Positions 7,501-15,100 of a stretch of 39,989 nt of DNA are shown in pieces (position 1 is the first letter of the stretch; the number at the start of each line of letters is the position of its first letter). The DNA comes from Acidobacteriaceae bacterium (GTDB lineage: Bacteria > Acidobacteriota > Terriglobia > Terriglobales > Acidobacteriaceae). The stretch lies in contig PLXP01000065.1 of NCBI GenBank assembly GCA_003151435.1, positions 1 through 39,989 of the forward strand, written 5' to 3'. Made by a program: the position numbers and the translations under genes. Below the pieces are notes generated by a model, which did no database searches, was not told the DNA's origin, and worked only from the letters and a program-made list of their open reading frames with translations.

Positions 7501-7967
7501 CGTGGAAGGTAAGCTTCCAGCCTCAGCGCGGCGCACCCGAGTCGATCACGCTGGACACGCTGGCCTCATGGAGTGACAACTCCGACGCGGGCGTGAAGTA
7601 TTTCTCGGGATCAGGCACATATACCAAGACGATTCAGGCACCTTCCGATTGGTTCAAGAAGGGTGCGACACTGTGGATCGACCTGGGCGATGTGAAAAAC
7701 CTCGCCGCGGTGACGGTGAACGGTAAAAACCTCGGCGTCGTGTGGCATACACCGTATCGTGTGGATGCAACGTCGGCGCTGAAGCCGGGCGCGAATGAGG
7801 TAACGATCAAGGTGATCAATGCCTGGGTAAACCGGCTGATTGGCGATGAGCAACCCGGCGCAACCAAGATCACCTTCGCCGACGTGAAGCCGTACAAGGC
7901 GAATTCGCCGTTGCTGCCATCGGGCCTCTTAGGACCTGTAGCGGTGGTGAGAGCAAGTACGGAATAG
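4578..7967 (+). CDS. GH106 alpha-L-rhamnosidase, exported
   Basis: This 1129-residue exported glycoside hydrolase of family GH106 should cleave terminal alpha-L-rhamnose from plant or microbial glycans. The ATG at 4578 follows GGGAGAG and begins a clear signal peptide (FLYGMALLVVGAAASLAQ). Family hallmarks are the N-terminal RPRVWWHWMNGNIS and LEWMHRVGLGGFQNFD, the central INDSWEAGSQNW (Glu493) and HYGESHEGG (Glu570, Glu573), and the C-terminal jelly-roll region ending LLPSGLLGPVAVV. The acidic residues in the central motifs are candidates for catalysis; I cannot assign acid and base with certainty. It has its own promoter and is followed by rhamnonate dehydratase after 178 bp. A paralogue lies at 31819-35313. 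Confidence 0.95.
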   Translation: MVRSWNKAFLYGMALLVVGAAASLAQSSGDALKGGFENPPNGARPRVWWHWMNGNISQEGIKLDLEWMHRVGLGGFQNFDAALQTPQVVEKRLAYMTPEWKQAFKYATTLADQLGMEEAIAGSPGWSESGGPWVPGSDGMKKYVWSETVVEGGKPFTGTLAHPPANTGAFQNMGIHDQQPPPGTLPMPQFYADAAVVAYRRTAIDVPVEALNAKITSSGGALDPAMLSDGDLEKTTKVPIPEAGSTSWIQYEFSAPQMIRSITFVTKDPDWITAMVAGISAPEKNLEASDDGQTFKVVAKLSGGSAPEHTISFEPITAKYFRVTFKRNPPPPKPDWAAGIDPASMGMKIPPPPTDYEVAELVLHPGARVNRFEEKAAFTPEADLYGWATPNVAASEAVAKADVVDLTSKMSPDGKLDWTPPAGTWVVLRIGYSLLGITNHPATAEATGLEVDKMDRRFVKKYFDTYLDSYKATVGADLIGKKGIRYVINDSWEAGSQNWTDNMVAQFKKLRGYDPVPWMPVLAGQVVESAEASDRFLWDFRKTIADLIANEHYGQLETTLHERGMGHYGESHEGGRAFVADGMEVKKFNEVPMSAMWTQTPGVNNEQFGYNADDRESASVAHIYGQNIAAAESMTAAAAPWAWSPATLKPTADQEFLNGINRFVIHESAHQPLVDKAPGMTLGPFGQWFNRNETWAEEAGTWINYLARTSFMLQQGRFGADLVYFYGEDSNLTAIFDKKSPDVPAGYGFDYINADALIHELSVSNGRITAKSGMSYRVLGLDAYSKHMSLPVLRAIHKLVQDGAVVAGPRPTDDPSQADDQAEFKKLNSELFGDGSGVHTLGKGKVYAGQSLADVFAALKVPPDFDYTKPESDARLLFVHRKLADGDLYFVDNRNNRDETVDASFRVTGKAPELWRAETGASEPVSYKVAEGRTTVPLHLEPWGTAFVVFRKSTTETSHSLPKVTESKVATVEGPWKVSFQPQRGAPESITLDTLASWSDNSDAGVKYFSGSGTYTKTIQAPSDWFKKGATLWIDLGDVKNLAAVTVNGKNLGVVWHTPYRVDATSALKPGANEVTIKVINAWVNRLIGDEQPGATKITFADVKPYKANSPLLPSGLLGPVAVVRASTE

Positions 7968-8021
7968 AATTAAGAACGCGAAAACGGATCAAGCATTTCA
8001 TCGAAGACTATGCTCTGTCAG

Positions 8022-8060
8022 TCGAAGTGAGTTCGCTGGTTCCTGGTGAACTTACTTCGA
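8022..8060. repeat. 15-bp stem-loop between GH106 and rhamnonate dehydratase genes
   Basis: TCGAAGTGAGTTCGC (8022-8036) pairs with GTGAACTTACTTCGA (8046-8060), with two G-T pairs, around a 9-base loop. It has no following T-run. It may stabilise the upstream transcript end, attenuate read-through or be a protein site. Confidence 0.45.
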
Positions 8061-8145
8061 TTCGTCCGCTCTCTTCCTGGTTGTGAGATAGTCCGGCCAC
8101 AAGATCAGCTATCGATCGAGGAATTCACAGCGGAGACTTCCAATC

Positions 8146-9333
8146 ATGACAAGCCACACGATCCGCCAGGTGCGCGCATATATTTTTCGCGGCGGTGGCG
8201 GCGATTATCACGACCAGGGCTCAGGGCATTGGATTGACGATCATATTGCAACGCCCATGGCAAAGTATCCCGAATATCGCGAGAGCCGGCAGTCGTTCGG
8301 ACTGAATGTGCTGGGCACGCTGGTCGTCGAGATCGAGGCGGATAATGGCGTGGTCGGCTTTGCGGTATCCACAGGAGGCGAACCGGCAGCATGGATTGTC
8401 GAGACGCACCTGGCGCGATTTGTGGAGGGCGCTCCAGCCGAAGAGATCGAGCGGATATGGGAGCAGATGTATCTCTCGACGATCTTCTACGGACGCAAGG
8501 GACTTGTTCTGAACGCGATCAGCTGCGTCGATCTTGCTTTGTGGGATTTGCTGGGCAAGCTGAGGCAGGAGCCGGTGTCTCAGTTGCTGGGCGGACCCGT
8601 TCGCGATGAACTCCTCTTCTACGCCACGGGCGCCCGACCGGATTTAGCCCGGCAGATGGGGTTCATCGGAGGGAAGCTGCCGCTCCACCATGGGCCCGCG
8701 GAGGGCGAGGAGGGAATGAACAAAAACATCGCCCTGCTCGAGGAGATGCGATCGCGCACCGGCCACGAATTCTGGCTGATGTATGACTGCTGGATGAGCC
8801 TGGATCTGGACTACGCAGTCCGCTTTGCGCAGCGAGCATCGCAATATGCACTCAAGTGGATCGAAGAGGCGCTCCCACCCGATGATTACTGGGGCTACGC
8901 AGAGTTGAAGCGCAGAGTACCGGCCGGCATGCTAGTCACCACGGGAGAACATGAAGCAACGCGCTGGGGATTCAAAATGCTGCTCGAGATGGAGTGCGCG
9001 GACATCCTTCAGCCCGATGTAGGTTGGTGCGGTGGAATCACGGAACTGATCAAGATTTCAGCACTTGCCGACGAACGCGGCGTCCTGGTAGTGCCGCACG
9101 GTTCCAGCGTTTATAGCTATCACTACGTCGTCACGCGCCACAACAGTCCCTTCTCTGAATTTCTGATGATGGCGCCGAAGGCCGACGAGGTGATTCCCAT
9201 GTTTGCGCCGCTCCTGTTGGATGAGCCCGTCCCTATAAACGGGCGCCTGACGGTGCCTGACACGCCGGGATTCGGGGTTCGGCTCAATCCGGACTGCAAG
9301 CTTCATCGTCCGTATAGCCGTTCCAACCGATAA
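8146..9333 (+). CDS. rhmD: L-rhamnonate dehydratase (enolase superfamily)
   Basis: It converts L-rhamnonate to 2-keto-3-deoxy-L-rhamnonate in the cytoplasm, a step of the non-phosphorylating rhamnose route. The 395-residue protein matches the mandelate-racemase-like fold: N-terminal capping domain, then a barrel with metal ligands Asp214 (LMYDCW), Glu240 (KWIEEAL) and Glu268 ([12 protein letters not shown]). His318 (VPHGSS) is the catalytic base. The spacing between these ligands equals that recalled for Escherichia coli RhmD (D226, E252, E280), and length is also similar. GGAGA at 8132-8136 supports the start. The next gene, 65 bp on, is a lactonase-like amidohydrolase that could supply its substrate. 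No aldolase for its product is seen in the window. Confidence 0.92.
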   Translation: MTSHTIRQVRAYIFRGGGGDYHDQGSGHWIDDHIATPMAKYPEYRESRQSFGLNVLGTLVVEIEADNGVVGFAVSTGGEPAAWIVETHLARFVEGAPAEEIERIWEQMYLSTIFYGRKGLVLNAISCVDLALWDLLGKLRQEPVSQLLGGPVRDELLFYATGARPDLARQMGFIGGKLPLHHGPAEGEEGMNKNIALLEEMRSRTGHEFWLMYDCWMSLDLDYAVRFAQRASQYALKWIEEALPPDDYWGYAELKRRVPAGMLVTTGEHEATRWGFKMLLEMECADILQPDVGWCGGITELIKISALADERGVLVVPHGSSVYSYHYVVTRHNSPFSEFLMMAPKADEVIPMFAPLLLDEPVPINGRLTVPDTPGFGVRLNPDCKLHRPYSRSNR

Positions 9334-9398
9334 GGGTATCGCGCATCGCCGATGAAACGACAAACCAGGGACCAGCGGGTCTCAAGAGGAGAATCGCA

Positions 9399-10388
9399 TT
9401 GGAGCGAAGAGCCTTACTTAAATCTGCGGCGGCATTGGCGTTCGCGACCGCGGGGGAACCCCTGCTTCAAGCAGTCAGCCCTGCCATTCCCGTTGTGGAT
9501 GCGCACATCCATCTGTTCGATCCGACGCGGCCTGGTGGCATTCCCTGGCCGGAAAAAACCGATTCGGTTCTCTTTCATCCCGCGTTGCCGCCGCGATATT
9601 CGCGTCTCGCGCAGCCTCACGGGGTCGTGGGCGCGATCGCGGTCGAGTGCAGTTCGTGGCTCGTCGACAACTTCTGGCTGCTCGATGTTGTGGAAAAGAA
9701 TCCCATCATGCTGGGCTTCATCGGCGACCTTCTTCCCGATACGCCTGACTTCGCTGCGACGCTTGACCGATTGCATCGGAGCCCGTTGGTTCTAGGGATT
9801 CGCTACGGCAATCTGTGGAGCCGCGACCTGGGAGCCGCCGTGAAAAACACGGAGTTTGTATCGGGGCTCAAATTGATGGCCCAGGCAGGACTCGTGCTGG
9901 AGACGGCCAACCCCAATGCCGCGCTGATTGCTGCCGTGCTGCAGGTAGCAGATCACGTTCCCGATTTGCGCATCGTGCTCGACCATCTTCCTCACGCCGA
10001 AGTTCCCACAGACGACGCCGCGCTGGCGGAGTATGAATCAAACCTGCGCGAGTTATCGCATCGACCGAAGATATTTGTGAAGGGATCAGAGATTGTGCGC
10101 CGCATTGATAGCCGCGTATCGCTCGACGTCAGCTCCTACAAGGGCGCACTCGATCGGCTTTGGGATCTATTTGGGGAAGATCGCATCTTCTTTGGAAGTG
10201 ATTGGCCCAACAGCGATTCACTCGCTAATTTCGACGATACCTTTGGAATTGCGCGGAAATACATCGCTACCCGAAGTGTGGAAGCACAGCAAAAATATTT
10301 CTGGAAGAACTCGATGACCGTGTATCGGTGGAAGCCGCGCACGCCCGAGCAACGACAACTTCGCCCGAAAATCCCTGCGACCCCCTGA
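9399..10388 (+). CDS. Tat-type amidohydrolase, probable sugar lactonase
   Basis: The 329-residue protein belongs to the metal-dependent TIM-barrel hydrolases (amidohydrolase-2 type, COG3618-like), which include L-rhamnono- and L-fuconolactonases. Metal-site motifs are VVDAHIHLFDP near the N-terminus, IVLDHLPH in the middle and FGSDWPNSD near the C-terminus. The start is a TTG at 9399 preceded by AGAGGAG at 9385-9391. It opens with ERRALLKSAAALAFATAG, which resembles a twin-arginine signal, so the protein may act in the periplasm. Most characterised relatives in sugar routes are cytoplasmic. Position next to rhamnonate dehydratase suggests L-rhamnonolactone as substrate; this is inference. The gene converges with the regulator ending at 10405. 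Confidence 0.8.
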   Translation: MERRALLKSAAALAFATAGEPLLQAVSPAIPVVDAHIHLFDPTRPGGIPWPEKTDSVLFHPALPPRYSRLAQPHGVVGAIAVECSSWLVDNFWLLDVVEKNPIMLGFIGDLLPDTPDFAATLDRLHRSPLVLGIRYGNLWSRDLGAAVKNTEFVSGLKLMAQAGLVLETANPNAALIAAVLQVADHVPDLRIVLDHLPHAEVPTDDAALAEYESNLRELSHRPKIFVKGSEIVRRIDSRVSLDVSSYKGALDRLWDLFGEDRIFFGSDWPNSDSLANFDDTFGIARKYIATRSVEAQQKYFWKNSMTVYRWKPRTPEQRQLRPKIPATP

Positions 10389-10404
10389 CCACAGTTTTTT
10401 CGCC

Positions 10405-11484
10405 TTAGGAGTTCGATGGATAAAACGCGCGAAGATTGGACTGCGTGACCATCTCGTGACGAACAAAGGTAGCTGGAGGGACGGCTCGGCCAGCCAGCAA
10501 ATCGAGTGCCAGCGGTATTACGCCTTCACCGTAGCGCTCAGGAAAGTAGCCGACCGAGCCGATCAGGCGCGAGCCCTTTCTGCCCAGTTCCGCGTGTGCG
10601 TCCGGAGATGCATTGTGCCCTACGATGGCGCAGTGCTCCTCCCTGCCCGCATCGCGAAAGGCTTGCAGTGCGCCGAGAGCGCATGGATCGTTGATGGCGG
10701 CGACAAGAATCCTTTCCGAGCTACTGCGGCGAAGATGGGCGCGCGTGAGCGCCACAGTATTTTCGTAATGGCCGCTGGTGCGCAGAATCTTGATCTGCCG
10801 CTCGGACAACCACACCAGCCGTTCGATCACGCCGAGCATGCTGCCCAGAATGCGCGTGTTGGGGACCTGTCCGGCCTTGGGCAGTTCAAGGAGCAGTAAT
10901 TCATCGACGTGACCTTGCCAATGGGCTTCCGCCCACCGTGCGAGAAAGCGTCCGGCAATCAATCCAGCCTGGCTGTTGTTTGCGCCATAGAAAATGGTTT
11001 GCGGATGTGGAATCTCGAGGGCGATCACGGGAATCGATGCGGCGCGAAAGCGGGTGCTGATCTGGCCGGCGATGCGCGTGTCAGTTTGCGACTCGACAAC
11101 AAGATCGACACGCTCCCGAACAAAGGTATCGGCGTTGCGCAGGGCAACTCTGGAGCTGTCTTCGTTGTCGAGGATCAGTAACTCGATGTCTGCCGCCGCC
11201 GCGCTGCGTTGCAGACTCTGAGTAACAGCGCGGCTGAAACCGAACTCTGCGCTCTGCATTCCGTAGCCAAAGCGATAACGCGGGCGCCCCAGCGGCCTTA
11301 TGCCCAATTTGTACTTGGTGTCACCGACACGGATCAACAGCTCGCATTGGACAAGGGTTGAAAGCATGCGCAAAGCGGTCGTTTTGTTCAATCCGGAACG
11401 CACCACGATATCGGTGAGGCGGAGACACTCGGACTGGTCACGAAATGTCTTGAGGATGTGACAGGCGCGGATAAGAGATTGCAT
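10405..11484 (-). CDS. Transcription regulator: IclR-type winged helix fused to sugar-binding PBP domain
   Basis: The 359-residue protein starts best at ATG 11484 (MQSLIRACHILKTF). Residues 1-65 form an IclR/MarR-like winged helix (LTDIVVRSGLNKTTALRMLSTL). After a linker with YRFGYGMQSAEFGFS comes a type-I periplasmic-binding-protein-like domain as in LacI regulators (VDLVVESQTD, IPVIALEIPHP, RILVAAINDPCALGALQA). The fold implies response to a sugar or sugar acid. The regulator is divergent from the GH39 gene and is a paralogue of that at 22254, sharing the order of domains and the RFG-x3-QSAE motif. Likely targets are the nearby + strand enzymes. There is no signal peptide, so it is cytoplasmic. 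Confidence 0.85.
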   Translation of the reverse strand: MQSLIRACHILKTFRDQSECLRLTDIVVRSGLNKTTALRMLSTLVQCELLIRVGDTKYKLGIRPLGRPRYRFGYGMQSAEFGFSRAVTQSLQRSAAAADIELLILDNEDSSRVALRNADTFVRERVDLVVESQTDTRIAGQISTRFRAASIPVIALEIPHPQTIFYGANNSQAGLIAGRFLARWAEAHWQGHVDELLLLELPKAGQVPNTRILGSMLGVIERLVWLSERQIKILRTSGHYENTVALTRAHLRRSSSERILVAAINDPCALGALQAFRDAGREEHCAIVGHNASPDAHAELGRKGSRLIGSVGYFPERYGEGVIPLALDLLAGRAVPPATFVRHEMVTQSNLRAFYPSNS

Positions 11485-11629
11485 ATTCTTAGGTCCACAT
11501 GGTGAAACAAACGCTTTCGGAAGTGTAACGAAAGATCGCAACTCTGACCACATGCTTCTCACAACAACCTGTTTTTGCGCGGAATTGTTGATTAGATGGT
11601 TCGCGCGATGGAACTTTATAGTCCCGGCC

Positions 11630-11643
11630 GCAAATATATTTGC
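11630..11643. promoter_or_regulatory. Perfect 14-bp palindrome GCAAATATATTTGC, candidate operator
   Basis: It lies in the 190-bp divergent region between the regulator (start 11484) and the GH39 gene, 31 bp before the latter's ATG at 11675. A similar site with the same ATATAT centre (GGTGATATATCACC) lies 25 bp before the GH78 gene starting at 38361. Location near the start codon suggests repression. The binding protein is not known; the adjacent regulator is the first candidate. Confidence 0.45.
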
Positions 11644-11674
11644 CACCTATCCCTGGATAGGACTAGGGTCCCGC

Positions 11675-13234
11675 ATGAGTTCCAAGACGGGGGTGCGTGT
11701 GTTCAATTTCTTCATTCGTCGTTCAGCGATATCGTGCTTGTCTGTCGTTTTGCTATCGACCACAGTGCCCGGATCGCCGATATTTGCGCAGGATGCCCAG
11801 CAAAAGGTCGACATTGATTGGGCGAAAACGGTAATCGTCTCAAAATCGACGCCCACGCTGCAGGTCGTGACGAACCCGATGCTGAATCCAGGCTCCCCGA
11901 TTCACGACGGCGCGTTTTCGGCATTAAAGTCGCTCGGTGCGGATTATGTCCGCTACGTGCCATGGCTGCCCTATCCAAAGATCGCGGTAGCAGAATTGGA
12001 GCCGCCCACCAAGGAAAAGACGTCGTGGGACTTCACGTATATCGATCCCGTGACCAAGGATTTTCTGGCGGCGACAGATGGTCACTCGACCATCGTGAAT
12101 TTCAGCACGATTCCGGCGTGGATGTTCAAGACCGATACACCGGTGAAATATCCTGACGACCCGAACCAGGTGTTCTGGGACTATACCAAGGGCACCGAAC
12201 TTCGCGATCCTTCGGGCAAGGAGTTAGGCGACTACTTTGGCCGGCTGGTGAGTTGGTACACCAAGGGCGGTTTCACCGATGAAAATGGCAAACGTCATGA
12301 GTCCGGCAACCATTACAAGATTCCCTACTGGGAGGTGCTCAATGAGGTGGACTTTGAGCACAACACCACTCCTGAGGACTATACGAAACGGTACGACGCT
12401 ATTGTCGAAGGCATTCACAAGGTAAGTCCAGATACAAAATTCATGGGAATCGCGCTGGCCATGGCCGGCGGTAATCCGAAGTACTACGAGTATTTCTTAA
12501 ACCCCAAGAACCACAAGGCTGGGATTCCGCTGGACTTCATCTCCTTCCACTTTTATGCATCTCCGGCCATGGATGAAACTCTGGATGGATGGCAGCATTC
12601 GTTCTTCAACCAAGCGGAAGGTTTCCTGGCCACGACGCGTTTCATCCTGGCGATACGCGATCGCCTGTCCCCCACGACCAAGACAGACACGGATGAACTG
12701 GGCGTGATCTTGCCGACAGACGGCGTTGAGATTCGCGCGTCGAAGGCAATGCCTGATCACATTCCGCACCGCTACTGGAACGCGGCTGGGGCTCTGTACG
12801 GATTTCTTTTCGTTGAGCTGTCGAAGCTAGGCGTAGATGTGATTGGCGAATCGCAGCTTGTCGGTTATCCGTCGCAGTTTCCGAGCGTGTCGATGATCGA
12901 CTACAACAACGGCAAACCAAATGCACGCTATTGGGTTCTGAAATTGATCAAGGATAACTTCCATCCTGGTGACAAGCTGGTAGGCAACAAGGAACAGAAG
13001 GACGGGTCGTCTGACGTGATGGTGCAGGGATTCATAACACCGCGGGGCAAGAAGGTGTTGCTGATCAACAAGACCAACACCGAGAAGACAATGAAGGTCG
13101 GTTCTGACTTGGAGAACGCTGCCTTATTGACAGTCGACGAAGCTACCGGCGATGACGAACCGCGATCCGGCAAGGTGGATGGCGGCGAAGTGAAGATGGC
13201 TCCGTTTGCCGTAACCGTTCTCAGCGCGCATTGA
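11675..13234 (+). CDS. Exported GH39-like glycoside hydrolase
   Basis: The 519-residue protein starts at ATG 11675 and has an N-terminal basic-hydrophobic signal (FFIRRSAISCLSVVLLSTTV, then a likely cleavage near FAQDAQ). The body is a clan GH-A TIM barrel most like GH39 xylosidase/iduronidase relatives. YWEVLNEVDFEH contains the Asn-Glu pair expected for the acid/base (Glu224), and TDTDELGV (Glu341) is a candidate for the nucleophile strand. A small C-terminal beta domain follows. Substrate is not predictable from sequence; a side-chain sugar of a rhamnose-containing glycan would fit the neighbourhood. It is followed 48 bp later by an isomerase-like gene, probably in one transcript. Confidence 0.75.
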   Translation: MSSKTGVRVFNFFIRRSAISCLSVVLLSTTVPGSPIFAQDAQQKVDIDWAKTVIVSKSTPTLQVVTNPMLNPGSPIHDGAFSALKSLGADYVRYVPWLPYPKIAVAELEPPTKEKTSWDFTYIDPVTKDFLAATDGHSTIVNFSTIPAWMFKTDTPVKYPDDPNQVFWDYTKGTELRDPSGKELGDYFGRLVSWYTKGGFTDENGKRHESGNHYKIPYWEVLNEVDFEHNTTPEDYTKRYDAIVEGIHKVSPDTKFMGIALAMAGGNPKYYEYFLNPKNHKAGIPLDFISFHFYASPAMDETLDGWQHSFFNQAEGFLATTRFILAIRDRLSPTTKTDTDELGVILPTDGVEIRASKAMPDHIPHRYWNAAGALYGFLFVELSKLGVDVIGESQLVGYPSQFPSVSMIDYNNGKPNARYWVLKLIKDNFHPGDKLVGNKEQKDGSSDVMVQGFITPRGKKVLLINKTNTEKTMKVGSDLENAALLTVDEATGDDEPRSGKVDGGEVKMAPFAVTVLSAH

Positions 13235-13282
13235 CGGTCGAAGTTGAATGAGTGACTCAATCATTGAGGAGCACAGTGGCTC

Positions 13283-14710
13283 ATGGCAGACAATGGATTG
13301 CGCGTTGGCTTGTGCGGGATAGGCCTTGAGGCTTACTGGTTGCAGTTTGACGGGCTTCAAAATCGGTTAGAGGGCTACGTCCGGATGGTAGGGGCGCGCC
13401 TCGAAAAGGCCGGTGCCACTGTCGAACACCTCGGAATGGTCGATACATCGCAGCGTGGCAGGGAGGCAGGCCATCACTGCCGGCGCGCCGATGTGGATCT
13501 ACTCGTCATCTATGTCACGACTTATGCGCTCTCGAGCACCGTGCTGCCGATGGCGCAACATGCGCGAGTACCGGTGCTGGTGCTTAACCTTCAACCTGAT
13601 GCCGCAATTGATTATGACGCGTTCAACCGACTCACCGATAGAACGGCCATGACCGGGGAGTGGTTGGCCTACTGCTCGGCGTGCCCGGTGCCGGAGATCG
13701 CCAACGTCATGGCGCGGGCCGGGATCGCATTCCACCAGGTTACCGGCGTCTTGGGTGATGAAGCGACGTGGAACGAGATCGAAGAGTGGGTGCAGGCTGC
13801 CCAAGTGCAGAAGGCTCTTGCGGACAACCGGCTGGGTCTCCTGGGCCACTACTACAGCGGAATGCTTGACATCATGACCGATGTGACGCAAGTGTCGATC
13901 ACCTTCGGCAGCCAGATCGAACATCTCGAGGTGGATGAGTTGAGCGGTCTGCGTCCTGCTGTAAGTGACGGCGATATTGAAGCACGAATGGTCGCGTTCC
14001 GGGATCATTTTGATGTGCAGGAGGATTGTTCGCAGGAAGAATTGGCGCGGGCTGCGCGCACATCGGTCGCGCTGGATCGCTTTGCCGCAATGCACGATCT
14101 GCAATCACTTGCGTACTACTACATGGGTAGCGGCGTGCCGGCGAACGAAGACACGATGAGCTCGATCATTCTTGGAACTTCGCTTTTGACGGCGCGCGGA
14201 ATACCCGTTGCGGGGGAGTACGAGGTAAAGAACGTACTGGCCATGAAGATTATGGATTGCCTGGGAGCAGGCGGCTCGTTCACCGAATACTACGCCCTGG
14301 ATCTCAAGGCCGATCACGTGCTGATGGGACATGACGGGCCAGGACACATCGCAATTGCGGAGAGCAAGACCAAGGTGCGCCCCCTGAAGGTGTATCACGG
14401 CAAAGTCGGTCGCGGCCTCTCAGTCGAGATGAGCGTGAAGCATGGACCAGTGACCTTGTTGTCAGTCGTAGAGGACGGGACACACGGCTTCAAGTTGCTG
14501 GCAGCTCAGGGAGAATGTGTGGCTGGCGAGGTATTGCGCATCGGAAACACCAACAGCCACTATCGTTTTCCGATCGGCGCCAAGGGATTTGTTGAAGCAT
14601 GGAACGCACATGGCCCTGCGCATCACTGCGCCATTGGAGTAGGTCATCTTTCAAGCAAGTTGAACAAACTGGCACGGCTGCTGGAGGTCCCCTTTGCCCA
14701 GGTTTGCTGA
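13283..14710 (+). CDS. L-fucose/L-arabinose isomerase-like protein
   Basis: The 475-residue protein has the fold signature of the L-fucose/L-arabinose isomerase superfamily: an N-terminal Rossmann-like region (LRVGLCGIGLEAYW, DLLVIYVTTYALSS, VPVLVLNLQP), a middle domain (NRLGLLGHYYSGMLD) and a C-terminal part with GEYEVKNVLAMKIMD, MGHDGPGHIAIAE and NTNSHYRF. The Glu, Asp and His residues in these motifs suit a Mn-dependent ketol isomerase. It differs from RhaI at 21010, so the locus has two unrelated isomerases. The substrate might be L-arabinose, L-fucose or another sugar released by the preceding GH39 enzyme. A purine-rich GAGGAG precedes the ATG. It ends 10 bp from the convergent rhaM gene. 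Confidence 0.82.
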   Translation: MADNGLRVGLCGIGLEAYWLQFDGLQNRLEGYVRMVGARLEKAGATVEHLGMVDTSQRGREAGHHCRRADVDLLVIYVTTYALSSTVLPMAQHARVPVLVLNLQPDAAIDYDAFNRLTDRTAMTGEWLAYCSACPVPEIANVMARAGIAFHQVTGVLGDEATWNEIEEWVQAAQVQKALADNRLGLLGHYYSGMLDIMTDVTQVSITFGSQIEHLEVDELSGLRPAVSDGDIEARMVAFRDHFDVQEDCSQEELARAARTSVALDRFAAMHDLQSLAYYYMGSGVPANEDTMSSIILGTSLLTARGIPVAGEYEVKNVLAMKIMDCLGAGGSFTEYYALDLKADHVLMGHDGPGHIAIAESKTKVRPLKVYHGKVGRGLSVEMSVKHGPVTLLSVVEDGTHGFKLLAAQGECVAGEVLRIGNTNSHYRFPIGAKGFVEAWNAHGPAHHCAIGVGHLSSKLNKLARLLEVPFAQVC

Positions 14711-14719
14711 ATCATCCGT

Positions 14720-15040
14720 TCAAGGCAGATAGAACACTTCGCGCATCATCGGAAAGCGCTCCCCCTCACGCCCCTCAGTCAATGGCGCGAAGTAGGCGCT
14801 CATGGCCTGTTGCCATTTGAGATTCACTGGATCCTGATCGATTCTGTCCCAGACGGTATCGAAGTCATCTTCAATGTGCATGGTGAGGAACAGAAGCTCG
14901 TTGCGGCGGAAGATGGAATATTCGGAGATGCCGGCGCGCTTCAACAGGTCGAGCATCTCGGGCCATACGGCGCTGTGCGACTTGTCATATTCGGGTCCCA
15001 TGCCCGGCTTAAGGCGAAGTAGAAATGCGATGCGCTGCAC
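14720..15040 (-). CDS. rhaM: L-rhamnose mutarotase
   Basis: RhaM interconverts the alpha and beta anomers of L-rhamnose, speeding supply of the form used by the isomerase. The 106-residue protein matches the family over its whole length, with EYDKSHSAVWPEM containing Tyr18 and His22 of the active site, and the C-terminal REVFYLP. An in-frame ATG at 15058 exists, but the GTG at 15040 is the better start: AGGAGG lies at 15049-15054 with eight bases of spacing, and the length then equals that of the E. coli enzyme (104 residues). It is last in a - strand series after the TonB receptor and TPR genes. Confidence 0.95.
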   Translation of the reverse strand: MQRIAFLLRLKPGMGPEYDKSHSAVWPEMLDLLKRAGISEYSIFRRNELLFLTMHIEDDFDTVWDRIDQDPVNLKWQQAMSAYFAPLTEGREGERFPMMREVFYLP

Positions 15041-15100
15041 GATAGCATCCTCCTGCAAATGGTTTCATTCTGATTCGGAATTTCTAGATTGTTTGCGCCG

